DNA of 64,000 bases from Candidatus Omnitrophota bacterium (GTDB lineage Bacteria; Ratteibacteria; UBA8468; B48-G9; DTJG01): NCBI GenBank assembly GCA_023818965.1, contig JAMWCD010000005.1, forward strand, positions 62,001 through 126,000. The letters are read 5' to 3'. The notes under the pieces were generated by a model. The model was not told the origin of the DNA and made no database searches. It saw only the letters and a list, made by a program, of their open reading frames with translations. The position numbers and the translations under genes were made by a program. Of this stretch, positions 27,220 through 35,440 are shown piece by piece. Numbering within the stretch: the first letter of the stretch is position 1; every line of letters begins with the position of its first letter.

Positions 27220-28125
27220 ATGGCAAAAAAGGTTGTTTCAAAACCCTTAAATGAGTTTCTTCATTATATTTCTGTTCAGAAAAACTATTCCTTCCATACT
27301 GTGTCTGCGTACAGAAGAGACCTGCAACAGTTTATTTCCTTTACTGGAAATGATATCAAAGATGTTGACCTTGATTTATTACGAAAGTACCTTTTCTTTT
27401 TGAAGGAAAAACATTACAGTCCAGGAAGTATTGCCAGAAAAATAGCAGCAATAAAATCATTTTTCAATTTTCTTTCAAGACGTGGATATTTGAAAAAAAA
27501 TCCTTCGTTGTTATTACATGCTCCAAAACTACCAGAGCGATTACCATCATTTTTAACCTATGAAGAAGTAGAAAAAATTCTTCTGGCTGCAAATGGCAAA
27601 GATGAATCAGGATTAAGGGACAGGGCAATAATGGAATTACTTTATTCTTCAGGATTGCGGGTTGGGGAACTTGTTTCATTGAAAATCAGTGATATCAATA
27701 TTCCTGAAGGAACAATCAGGGTAAAGGGAAAAGGCAATAAAGAAAGAATTGTGCCTGTTGGTTCTTATGCTCTCAATGTTCTTTTTGAATATTTAAGCAT
27801 GCGGAAAGATTCTCGGTGTCCTTATGTTTTCCTTAATAAAAAGAAAGGGGCACTGACAGCAAGGAGTGTTGAAAGAATCATCAAAAAATATGCAAAACTT
27901 GCCTGTATTACAAAAAAGATTACACCCCATACATTCAGGCACAGTTTCGCAACACATCTTCTTGATCGGGGCGCTGATTTAAGGACTGTTCAAGAATTGC
28001 TCGGTCACAGTGATATTTCTACAACACAGATATACACTCATGTAACAGTGCAACGACTGAGAGAATTCTATCAAAAATATCATCCTCGTTTTGATATTGT
28101 TATAGAAAAATCAGGTAATGCGTAG
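27220..28125 (+). CDS. xerD: XerC/XerD-type tyrosine recombinase
   Basis: 301 residues from ATG 27220, the usual Xer length; the longer frame starts inside hisB. The N-terminal SAM-like domain is followed by the catalytic set R147 (SGLRVGE), K169 (VKGKGNKERIVPV), H237 and R240 (TPHTFRHSFATHLL), H263 (LLGHSD) and Y272 (IYTHV). The protein resolves chromosome dimers at dif with a partner. Because XerC and XerD are hard to separate by eye, the symbol is tentative. Context (end of a housekeeping gene run, no phage genes) argues against an integrase. Confidence 0.88.
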   Translation: MAKKVVSKPLNEFLHYISVQKNYSFHTVSAYRRDLQQFISFTGNDIKDVDLDLLRKYLFFLKEKHYSPGSIARKIAAIKSFFNFLSRRGYLKKNPSLLLHAPKLPERLPSFLTYEEVEKILLAANGKDESGLRDRAIMELLYSSGLRVGELVSLKISDINIPEGTIRVKGKGNKERIVPVGSYALNVLFEYLSMRKDSRCPYVFLNKKKGALTARSVERIIKKYAKLACITKKITPHTFRHSFATHLLDRGADLRTVQELLGHSDISTTQIYTHVTVQRLREFYQKYHPRFDIVIEKSGNA

Positions 28126-28153
28126 GTTATTACTGCATAGAATTTGGTATCAT

Positions 28154-28182
28154 TTGCGTTTTTATTTAATCTCAATTAAAAT
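28154..28182 (+). promoter_or_regulatory. Predicted promoter
   Basis: TTGCGT (28154-28159), 17 bases, TAAAAT (28177-28182), in the 90-base gap after the xer gene. A GGAGG-type site precedes the ATG at 28216. Confidence 0.45.
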
Positions 28183-28215
28183 ATATCAAAAGTGAACCCC
28201 TAACACGGAGGGAGT

Positions 28216-28887
28216 ATGGGAGCAGAAGAAGGCGTATTTGGACCTCTTCGGCAGGTGTCAGCAAGTTTCTGGCTGGCTCTGGCAAAGCTTCTTGCAGCAA
28301 TTTTGACATTCGTTGTTGGCTGGCTTGTTGCTAAATTAATTTATGTTCTTGTGGTAAAAGCGCTTGAGAAAATTAAACTTGACAAATTTGCAGAAGATTC
28401 AGGATTAAAGACGTTTCTTGATAAGGGTAAAATAGAAAAAACTGTGTCAGAACTTATTGGTATTGCTGTTTACTGGATTGTGATACTTGTTGTGATTTTT
28501 CTTTCAGTGAATGTTGCAGGATTGAGTTTGCCTCCATCAGTAATAGATTCAATAATAGGTTTTATCCCGAGATTTATTATCGGGCTAATTATTTTTGTTG
28601 TTTCACTTTTTGCTGGAAAACTTTTGAGGGGAATTGTTTTCACCACTGCTTCAAACGCAGGGATCAAAGAGGCTGAATTTCTTGCAAGAGCTACCCAGGT
28701 TGCGATCGTAGTATTTGGTGTTGTTATCGCGATCCAGGAGTTCAACATAGCAGCAGAATTTATCGCCAGCGTATTTATCATCATTCTTGCATCTGTCTGT
28801 TTTGGCCTTGCTCTCACATTTGCGCTTGGTGCAAAAGACCTTGCAAAACAGTGGCTTGAAAATATCTTTCAGAAGAAATCTGATTGA
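28216..28887 (+). CDS. Small MscS-like membrane protein (conserved TM-helix type)
   Basis: 223 residues with four or five hydrophobic segments (about 14-40, 76-97, 108-130, 153-172 and 177-196) and amphipathic KLIYVLVVKALEKIKLDKFAE between them. The pattern of repeated helices followed by short Lys/Asp-rich linkers is that of 'mechanosensitive channel, conserved TM helix' proteins, which lack the large cytoplasmic MscS domain. The last helix (FIIILASVCFGLALTFALGAKDLA) resembles the pore-lining MscS TM3. A role in osmotic protection is inferred from the family. Confidence 0.75.
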   Translation: MGAEEGVFGPLRQVSASFWLALAKLLAAILTFVVGWLVAKLIYVLVVKALEKIKLDKFAEDSGLKTFLDKGKIEKTVSELIGIAVYWIVILVVIFLSVNVAGLSLPPSVIDSIIGFIPRFIIGLIIFVVSLFAGKLLRGIVFTTASNAGIKEAEFLARATQVAIVVFGVVIAIQEFNIAAEFIASVFIIILASVCFGLALTFALGAKDLAKQWLENIFQKKSD

Positions 28888-28923
28888 TGTAATCTGCCAC
28901 TGGCGGTGAAAGGAGGCAGTGTC

Positions 28924-29343
28924 TTGCGAGCCCTTGTTGTTGTGGCAATGCTTCTCACAGGGTGCGCAATGATGCAGGAAAATTTACCTCCAGCACGGCC
29001 TGATTTCTTTGCCTGTAACTACTGGATTGATAAAAATCAGAATGGGAAGATTGAAGATGATGAGTGGGAAGGAATTAAATTTGATTTCAGAGAGTCAGAG
29101 CACATTTCATTCGTTGCCTATTTCTACCAGAAACCAGGTACACCATTATCATTCAAATTGATTGCTCCTGATGGTTCTGTTTACAAAGAAAAAACACTAA
29201 AACAGACTGCAAAGAAAACTGTCTGGTGTCAGGAATACGAAGCAAGAGATCTCGTGAAGGAATGTGGAGAAGGTGTCTGGAATATGGAGTGGTATGTTGA
29301 AGGAAGGATTGTAAATATCACAACGATTAGAATTTTAAAATAA
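28924..29343 (+). CDS. Small lipoprotein with an EF-hand-like calcium loop
   Basis: The start is TTG 28924: AGGAGG (28911-28916) lies seven bases upstream, whereas the GTG at 28906 overlaps that site. The resulting MRALVVVAMLLTGC is a compact lipoprotein signal with Cys14. Residues 36-47, DKNQNGKIEDDE, match the twelve-residue EF-hand/dockerin loop (ligands at 1, 3, 5 and 12, Gly at 6, Ile at 8). The rest is a small beta-rich domain (HISFVAYFYQKPG, WNMEWYVEGRIVN). Function unknown; probably calcium-stabilised and anchored in the envelope. Confidence 0.65.
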   Translation: MRALVVVAMLLTGCAMMQENLPPARPDFFACNYWIDKNQNGKIEDDEWEGIKFDFRESEHISFVAYFYQKPGTPLSFKLIAPDGSVYKEKTLKQTAKKTVWCQEYEARDLVKECGEGVWNMEWYVEGRIVNITTIRILK

Positions 29344-29347
29344 TTTT

Positions 29348-29686
29348 TTAATTTGTTTCTGGTACAAGTCCAATTTTTCCGGAACCAGAATCATACGAAT
29401 ACCTGTAACCTTTTGGAGGCGCTGGAATTTCCTTTACATAATTTTTTTCAACAAGTTCCTGAAGTGAAGAAGGATACCTGCCTTCCTGAGCATAAAAAGA
29501 ATCAATCAATTGCTTCATCGGAAGCACTGCGTCTATGCTTTTTGCTTTGTTTAATGTTTTTGACATTACGTCCCCGTATTGTTCCACAGGATTACCAGTG
29601 GCAGGTGGTTTTTCCTGCGACTGTTTTTTTCCACAGGAAACACAAAAAACACCAACGATTGTTATTAGCACTAAAATATATTTCAT
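29348..29686 (-). CDS. Small exported protein, possible lipoprotein, unknown function
   Basis: 112 residues from ATG 29686, preceded by GGAGG. The N-terminus MKYILVLITIVGVFCVSC is a signal peptide, and Cys18 could be lipidated although the lipobox is weak. The C-terminal half (IDSFYAQEGRYPSSLQELVEKNYVKEIPAPPKGYRYSYD) is like the globular tail of type II secretion pseudopilins (YPSSLQEL, then P-x-GY-x-Y). The N-terminal pilin helix is missing, so this is a free-standing domain. It is transcribed convergently with the lipoprotein gene before it. Confidence 0.6.
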   Translation of the reverse strand: MKYILVLITIVGVFCVSCGKKQSQEKPPATGNPVEQYGDVMSKTLNKAKSIDAVLPMKQLIDSFYAQEGRYPSSLQELVEKNYVKEIPAPPKGYRYSYDSGSGKIGLVPETN

Positions 29687-29704
29687 TATTGCCTCCATAA
29701 GCAG

Positions 29705-29751
29705 TTGACTTTATTACTTATTGTGATAACATATTGAGGCGGTTCTGTCAA
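29705..29751. promoter_or_regulatory. Overlapping divergent promoters
   Basis: Plus strand: TTGACT (29705-29710), 16 bases, TAACAT (29727-29732), serving the isomerase gene at 29777. Minus strand: TTGACA (29751-29746), 17 bases, TATCAC (29728-29723), serving the lipoprotein gene ending at 29348. The two -10 boxes overlap, so the promoters probably compete. Confidence 0.5.
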
Positions 29752-29776
29752 GATGATTTTTTCTCAAGGAAGGCAT

Positions 29777-30691
29777 ATGAATAATGATTTTCATGCATAC
29801 TTTAAAACAGGGATTGTTCATTTTATGGCGTTTCCACAAATAGTCAGTGATAGTGCAAAAACTGAGCCAACTGTCAGGCAAATTGCAGTTGATGATTATT
29901 TTGAAGTGATAGAAATGACTTTGATTGAAGAGGATGAGATAAGAAAAAAGGTGAAAGGTATTCTTGAATGCGCATCAATGGAAGTTGTTTTTGGAGCACA
30001 GCCAGTTTTACTCCGACAGAATCTCAATATTAATGATGAAAACGATACAGTCAGAGAAAAATCAGTTTCTGTTTTAAAACAGTGCGTTGACCAGGCATAT
30101 GAAATTGGTGCTACAGGATTATCCTTTTTGAGCGGGAAATTTAACAAAGAAAGATTAGAACATGCTTTTGAACTTCTTGTTGAGTCAACTGAAGAAATTT
30201 GTAAATATGCGAGAGAAAAAGGTAATATGATGATTGAACTTGAAGTTTTTGATCACGAAATAGATAAGAAGAGCTTGATAGGACCTGTAGAACTTGCAGA
30301 AAAGTTTGGTAAAAGAATTAGAGAAAAATATGATAATTTTGGTTTACTCATAGACCTGAGCCATTTACCATTGCTCAAGGAAAAACCTTCAGAAACAATC
30401 CCGCGTTTAAAGGATTTTCTTACACACATTCATATTGGAAACTGTCTGCTATCCGATAGAAATTCTCCTGTCTATGGAGATTATCATCCAAGGTTTGGAT
30501 ACCCCGGGAGTGAAAATGATGTTGCCGAGTTAACTGAGTTTCTTCAGGTGCTGGTTAATACAGGTTTTTTCAATAAAAAGACAAGACCCATAGTGAGTTT
30601 TGAGATTAAACCTGCACCAGGAGAACATTCAGAAATCATCATCGCGAATGCAAAAAGAACATTGAACAGGGCATGGCTTGGTGTTAAGTGA
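29777..30691 (+). CDS. Sugar phosphate isomerase/epimerase-like TIM barrel
   Basis: 304 residues from ATG 29777, preceded by AAGGAAGG (29766-29773); the frame extends to 29753 without a site. The protein has the xylose-isomerase-like barrel with metal-ligand candidates: MIELEVFDHE, GLLIDLSHLPLL, THIHIGNCLL and VSFEIKPAPGE. Such enzymes interconvert keto- and aldo-sugars or epimerise them. It is followed after 16 bases by a 2-hydroxyacid dehydrogenase and then a sialidase-like gene, suggesting a small sugar-acid catabolic operon. Substrate unknown. Confidence 0.78.
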   Translation: MNNDFHAYFKTGIVHFMAFPQIVSDSAKTEPTVRQIAVDDYFEVIEMTLIEEDEIRKKVKGILECASMEVVFGAQPVLLRQNLNINDENDTVREKSVSVLKQCVDQAYEIGATGLSFLSGKFNKERLEHAFELLVESTEEICKYAREKGNMMIELEVFDHEIDKKSLIGPVELAEKFGKRIREKYDNFGLLIDLSHLPLLKEKPSETIPRLKDFLTHIHIGNCLLSDRNSPVYGDYHPRFGYPGSENDVAELTEFLQVLVNTGFFNKKTRPIVSFEIKPAPGEHSEIIIANAKRTLNRAWLGVK

Positions 30692-30707
30692 AAAAAGGAG
30701 AAACACT

Positions 30708-31697
30708 GTGTCAGAGAAAATGAAGGTTTTTGTTACAAGAATGTTGCCAGGACCAGCAATTGAAATTCTTAAAAAACATTGTGATGTTGAGGTCAATCTT
30801 GAAGACAGGGTTCTTTCCCACGAAGAACTTGCTGAAAAGGTCAGGGGGAAAAACGGGGTCATATGTCTTTTAACTGATATCATTGATGATGAAATTTTCC
30901 AGGCAGCAGGTTCCCAGTGTAAAATTTTTGCAAACTATGCAGTTGGCTATAACAATATTGATGTTCAGTCAGCCACAAGAAGGAAGATTGTGATTACCAA
31001 TACTCCTGGTATTCTGACTGATGCAACAGCAGATCTTGCGTGGGCTCTTCTTTTTTCAGTTGCGAGAAGGATTGTTGAGGCAGACAGATTTACAAGGGAA
31101 GGAAAATTTAAGGGATGGTCTCCTGAACTTTTTCTGGGACAGGAGATAACAGGTAAAACCATTGGAGTCATAGGTGCAGGAAGAATAGGAGTAAACTTTG
31201 CAAGAAAAGCAAAATGTTTTTCAATGACAATCCTTTACCATGACGTAAAGAGAAATTATGAACTCGAACATGATACTGGTGCAAAATTTGTTGATATGGA
31301 AACATTGTTAAAAGAGTCTGATTTTATTTCAATTCATGTACCCCTTCTTCCTGAGACAAGGCATTTGATTGGATACAGAGAGTTTTCACTTATGAAGCCG
31401 AATGCGATTGTAATCAATACATCAAGAGGTCCTGTCGTTGATGAGAAAGCACTTGTAGATGCATTAAAAAATAAAAAAATTTGGGGTGCTGGTCTTGATG
31501 TTTATGAAAATGAACCAGAAATTGAACCAGATCTTCTGAAATTTCCTAATGTTGTTTTGCTTCCACATATCGCCAGTGCAACATTTGAGACAAGGTCAAA
31601 AATGGCATTGATGGCTGTGGAAAACATTCTTGCCTTTTTCAGTGGGAAAATTCCTCCAAATATTGTTAATCCCGAGGTTCTTGCTCAGGAGAAATAA
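30708..31697 (+). CDS. D-2-hydroxyacid dehydrogenase (glyoxylate/hydroxypyruvate reductase-like)
   Basis: 329 residues from GTG 30708, chosen because AAGGAG (30695-30700) is seven bases before it; an ATG at 30720 would begin MKVFVTRMLPG, the conserved start, but is further from the site. The NAD-binding motif is GVIGAGRIG, the catalytic region contains TSRGPVVDEKAL, ENEPEIEPDLL and LLPHIASAT. The sequence resembles GyaR/GhrB-type glyoxylate reductases, which reduce glyoxylate or hydroxypyruvate. The next gene starts immediately after its stop (TAAATG). Confidence 0.88.
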   Translation: MSEKMKVFVTRMLPGPAIEILKKHCDVEVNLEDRVLSHEELAEKVRGKNGVICLLTDIIDDEIFQAAGSQCKIFANYAVGYNNIDVQSATRRKIVITNTPGILTDATADLAWALLFSVARRIVEADRFTREGKFKGWSPELFLGQEITGKTIGVIGAGRIGVNFARKAKCFSMTILYHDVKRNYELEHDTGAKFVDMETLLKESDFISIHVPLLPETRHLIGYREFSLMKPNAIVINTSRGPVVDEKALVDALKNKKIWGAGLDVYENEPEIEPDLLKFPNVVLLPHIASATFETRSKMALMAVENILAFFSGKIPPNIVNPEVLAQEK

Positions 31698-32804
31698 ATG
31701 AAAATCCTTAAGCAGGGTTATATTTTAGATACGAGGACATTAAATGGTTTGAGAAAGGCTTGTACATTTACCAGTTTGATGAAACATTCATCAGGAAAAA
31801 TTTTTTCATCCTTTCGGCTCGGGAGTAAAAAAGATTCTCCAGATGGAAATGGTGTTATTGCTGAGTTTGTTGAAAACTCTGACTGGAAAATAATTTTTTT
31901 AGATTTTAGAAATGAATTTGATGGTATTTCAGGCGAAATTAAGGTAGTTGAACTTTTTGAAAGGATGGATGGAAATCTTTCTGCACTTCTTACATGGTTT
32001 GACTACTCAAAGGGAAACAAATTATATAATGCTTCAACTGATACAATTCTGCCGTCAAAAATTTTGCTTGCTGACTCTTTTGATATGGGAAATACATGGC
32101 TAAATTACAGGGTTGTTGACACAAAAAATTTGCAGGGACCGACACTGACAGGCCCTGTAGTAAAAATACCATCAGGTTTTCTTGCATTCTTTGAAAAATA
32201 TGGGACAGAAGACAACAGTAAAATTTCCACACATTCTGCATGTGCAATGTACAGCAAGGATGGAATTAATTTTGAAAAAATCATTACAGTTGCAAGACAT
32301 CCAATGGATGAAATTTACTACTGGGACCAGAGGAGTTGTTATGACCCTGTAAATCAAAGGATTATCACGATGTTCTGGACATACGACAGAAAATCTGAAA
32401 AGGACATTGATATTCATATTGCTTATGGAAATTTGGAAACACTTTCATGGACAAAACCACGTCCCACAGGGATAAAGGGGCAAATTGCTGCACCTGTTTG
32501 TCTGGGGGACGGAAGGATCCTGTGTTTTTATGTTCACAGACACTATCCTGGTTCAATGCGGATTATAATGTCTGAAGACGGTGGGCAGACATGGGATGTT
32601 GACAGCGAAATTATTGTTTATCACAATACTGCTGAAACCACAGAAAAAAGCATAAATTATGCTGAATACTGGGAAGAAATGAACAGGTGGAATTTTGGAC
32701 ATCCATGCGGGATTGTGCTGGAGAAAAACATTGTTCTTGTCGCCTATTATGCAGGCGAAGATGTGAATTGTTTGAGTGCACGTTGGGCTTTGATATCCGT
32801 TTAG
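31698..32804 (+). CDS. Sialidase-like beta-propeller protein (cytoplasmic)
   Basis: 368 residues with no signal peptide. At least one clear Asp-box SEDGGQTWD and several weaker blades (ADSFDMGNTWLNYR, YSKDGINFEKI) indicate a six-bladed sialidase/neuraminidase-like propeller. The arginine triad of true sialidases is not obvious. Such proteins are common in polysaccharide loci of PVC-type bacteria and may be glycosidases or lectins. The gene's stop overlaps the stop of the convergent oxidase by four bases. Confidence 0.75.
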   Translation: MKILKQGYILDTRTLNGLRKACTFTSLMKHSSGKIFSSFRLGSKKDSPDGNGVIAEFVENSDWKIIFLDFRNEFDGISGEIKVVELFERMDGNLSALLTWFDYSKGNKLYNASTDTILPSKILLADSFDMGNTWLNYRVVDTKNLQGPTLTGPVVKIPSGFLAFFEKYGTEDNSKISTHSACAMYSKDGINFEKIITVARHPMDEIYYWDQRSCYDPVNQRIITMFWTYDRKSEKDIDIHIAYGNLETLSWTKPRPTGIKGQIAAPVCLGDGRILCFYVHRHYPGSMRIIMSEDGGQTWDVDSEIIVYHNTAETTEKSINYAEYWEEMNRWNFGHPCGIVLEKNIVLVAYYAGEDVNCLSARWALISV

Positions 32805-34207
32805 GTCGGGTCAAAAATTTTCCCTGGATTAAGAATGAAAAACGGATCAAAAGTTTTTTTAATTGCTTTCAGAAGTTCAACATAATCTGCGCCAAGGCAC
32901 ATTTCAAGATATTCCTTTTTTACAAGTCCTATGCCATGTTCTCCTGAAATCTTTCCACCCCTGTGAATTGCATCAGCAATGATGTCTTTTCTGATTTCTT
33001 TAAATGTATCTTTCCAGTTATTGACTAAACTACCGTCAGGCGTGATTTTCATAATGTGAGTATGAAGATTTCCATCACCTGCATGCCCATACGTTGGTAA
33101 CCATACATTGTATTTTTTTGAAATTTCTTCAACAAATAAGATATGCTCAACCATTTTTCCTGGTGGCAATGAGACGTCAAGAATTTCAACTGTAACTGGT
33201 TTCAGTGCCTCATAAACCATGCTCCTTACATGTAAAATTTCTTCCTGTTTCTCCATTAACTGGGCGATAAAAACATCAATGGCTCCTTTTTCAAGACATT
33301 TTTCAGCAACAATTTCACAGTGTTTTTCTATCTCCTGTTTCATCCCCTCAAGAATAATCATCAGGAAAATTTCTCCTGGTAAGGATGGCCAGTTTTTTCC
33401 ACAGTGTTGTTCTGCAATTGATACAATTTTTCTACTGATGAATTCAATGGCAAGTGGCTTGATTGAGGATTTGAGAATCAATGGGACTGTGTTGAGTGCA
33501 TCAACTATGTTTAAAAAGGGCACAAGAAGCGTTATGAAACTATCAGGCTCTGGCAGTACACTAAATGTTGCCTGTGTGATGATGCCAAGTGTTCCCTCAG
33601 AACCAGTAAAAAGATTGACAAGACTGTAACCCGTGCTATCTTTGATAATTTTTCCGCCTGCCTTGATGATTTTACCGCTGGCAAGCACAATTTCAATTCC
33701 TCTGACGAAGTTTCTTATGGTTCCATATTTTACTGCTCTTGCACCACCTGCATTTGTGCTGATAATCCCGCCAATTGTTGCACTTTCTTCACCAGGATGA
33801 GGTGGGAAAAACAATTTTTTCTTTTTTATTTCTGAATAGAATTCCTTTAGTGTTACCCCTGCCTCAAGGGTGACCATGAGATTTTCCTCATCAATTTCAA
33901 CAATATTTTTCATTTTTTCAGTGCTGAGCACAATGCCTCCATATGCAGGGACACATCCACCACACAGTCCTGTTCCTCCACCTCTTGTTGTTACCGGTAT
34001 CTTTTCTTTTGATGCGATTTTCATTATTTCTGAAATTTTAATGCTGCTGGTAGGCGTTATTACGATTTCAGGTTCATGCTGGATATCTGTTAGAGAAAAT
34101 TCATCATGGCTGTAGTCAACGAGTTTTTCTTTTTCTTCAATAATATTTTCCTTTCCGATGATATTTTCAATTTCTTTGATAATTGATGCATTCAATTTTC
34201 CAAACAT
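32801..34207 (-). CDS. glcD: FAD-linked oxidase, GlcD-type (glycolate/D-lactate)
   Basis: 468 residues, normal for GlcD. The PCMH FAD-binding domain has TRGGGTGLCGGCVPAYGGIVLS, STNAGGARAVKYGTIRNFV and FTGSEGTLGIITQATFSVLP. The C-terminal cap has LPTYGHAGDGNLHTHIM (metal-binding histidines) and GKISGEHGIGLVKKEYL. It probably oxidises glycolate or D-lactate; the GlcE/GlcF partners are missing nearby, as in stand-alone D-lactate dehydrogenases. Its start overlaps the SprT-like gene by 16 bases, so it is the last gene of the endonuclease V operon. Confidence 0.88.
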   Translation of the reverse strand: MFGKLNASIIKEIENIIGKENIIEEKEKLVDYSHDEFSLTDIQHEPEIVITPTSSIKISEIMKIASKEKIPVTTRGGGTGLCGGCVPAYGGIVLSTEKMKNIVEIDEENLMVTLEAGVTLKEFYSEIKKKKLFFPPHPGEESATIGGIISTNAGGARAVKYGTIRNFVRGIEIVLASGKIIKAGGKIIKDSTGYSLVNLFTGSEGTLGIITQATFSVLPEPDSFITLLVPFLNIVDALNTVPLILKSSIKPLAIEFISRKIVSIAEQHCGKNWPSLPGEIFLMIILEGMKQEIEKHCEIVAEKCLEKGAIDVFIAQLMEKQEEILHVRSMVYEALKPVTVEILDVSLPPGKMVEHILFVEEISKKYNVWLPTYGHAGDGNLHTHIMKITPDGSLVNNWKDTFKEIRKDIIADAIHRGGKISGEHGIGLVKKEYLEMCLGADYVELLKAIKKTFDPFFILNPGKIFDPT

Positions 34208-34872
34208 TTTTTACCCTTGTTTGCATTGATAAAAAAATTTAAATTTTTCCTTTTCCATTGTTCTGCTTTTTCAAGATCAGGATAAATTTTCTCCATTTCT
34301 TTGAATTTTTTTGAGTGCCCGGTGGATTTTTTGCCTTTACTTGAAAGATGCATATACGCATGAAGCATTTCGTGAAAAACAATGTACTCAATAAAATATT
34401 CTGGCACAAAGTCCTGGTCAAGTGACCTGTTGATTCTGATAATGTTTAATTGAGGGCTGTAATTGCCAAAAACGATTGAGGAAGTTCTTTCTTTTTTACA
34501 CCTTTTCCCAAATGTAATCTTACTGGTGATAAGATTGTTAAAATACTGTTGATTGAGGCGGGCGAAAATTTCTTTTAAATTAAAAAATTTTCCAGACACA
34601 ACAAAATTTTTTTCTTTTAAAGTTTCTCGCATTGTTTTGTGTGCATATTCAATTAAATGACGTCTTGCAATTTTTTTGTTCTTTCCTGTTAAAAAATCAC
34701 TGATGATACTGAGTGTTTCCTCTGGTGCATCAAGAAAAATTTTATTCAGTACTATTGTGATTGCATCGCTTTTTTGCTTTTTCTGAATTAGAATTTTTCT
34801 GCTTCTGATGACACTCATTTCAATATGTTTGCCTAATTTTTGTTCAAGATATCTTCTAATTTTTTCTATCAT
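34192..34872 (-). CDS. SprT-like zinc metalloprotease
   Basis: 226 residues. The centre has the zincin motif HEMLH in YIVFHEMLHAYMHLSSKG with a downstream His in STGHSKKFKEMEKIYP, and LNQQYFNNLITSKITFG typical of SprT/Spartan-like domains. A basic N-terminal ~90 residues is unassigned. Bacterial SprT proteins are presumed to act on DNA-protein crosslinks or as general proteases. It overlaps both neighbours (4 bases upstream, 16 downstream). Confidence 0.8.
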   Translation of the reverse strand: MIEKIRRYLEQKLGKHIEMSVIRSRKILIQKKQKSDAITIVLNKIFLDAPEETLSIISDFLTGKNKKIARRHLIEYAHKTMRETLKEKNFVVSGKFFNLKEIFARLNQQYFNNLITSKITFGKRCKKERTSSIVFGNYSPQLNIIRINRSLDQDFVPEYFIEYIVFHEMLHAYMHLSSKGKKSTGHSKKFKEMEKIYPDLEKAEQWKRKNLNFFINANKGKKCLEN

Positions 34873-35423
34873 TGTTCTACAAGGAAAGGATTGCTCAGCA
34901 CTGCATAAAGGGGTTCAGGATAACCGATATTGAATATTGCTTCAGCTTTTACAACGTCAAGTCCTCCATCGTTTGCAATAAATTCCTGTTCAATATAGCC
35001 AGATAGACACCTGACAATAACAAATGAATGGTAGTTGATTTCAAGCTCCTTACTAAATTTACATTCAATGTTTGCAACGAATTCTTTTATCAAGGGAACT
35101 GAGACGTTTTTTGCTTTTTCTGGGTGAAGTCCTGCAAGTTCCAGTTCGCTTTTTGATGGTGGGATATCCCTTCCACATATTTCTGCTGCGTAGGCATATT
35201 TCTTTGAAACCACATTGATTACAAGTTCACCAGTTCTCTTTATATTTCTGTAAGTATGAGAATATTTTCCAATGGCAATACCAATTTCATTTCCAGAAAC
35301 ATTGGTATATGCACCAAAGGTTCCAGCATTAACAATACCATCAGGGTGAAGTGTTGTAATAATGATAATTGGTCTTGCCCTGACAAGATTTGTAAGATTT
35401 GACTCAATATATTTTTTTGCCAT
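34869..35423 (-). CDS. Flavin reductase / flavoredoxin family protein
   Basis: 184 residues of the FMN-binding split-barrel flavin reductase family: RPIIIITTLHPDGIVNAGTFGAYTNVSG, IAIGKYSHTYRNIKRTGELVIN, and GRDIPPSKSELELAGL. It binds FMN and transfers electrons between NAD(P)H or ferredoxin-type donors and flavin. It lies 17 bases after a UroD-like gene in an operon rich in flavoproteins (SagB-like, GlcD-like), so it may supply reduced flavin or electrons to them (inference). Confidence 0.88.
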   Translation of the reverse strand: MAKKYIESNLTNLVRARPIIIITTLHPDGIVNAGTFGAYTNVSGNEIGIAIGKYSHTYRNIKRTGELVINVVSKKYAYAAEICGRDIPPSKSELELAGLHPEKAKNVSVPLIKEFVANIECKFSKELEINYHSFVIVRCLSGYIEQEFIANDGGLDVVKAEAIFNIGYPEPLYAVLSNPFLVEQ

Positions 35424-35440
35424 GGTAATACCTCCTGTTT

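Noticed and set aside
27220-28125. Integrase of a genomic island
   Set aside because: Xer-like length and motifs, housekeeping neighbours, and no attachment-site duplication or phage gene.
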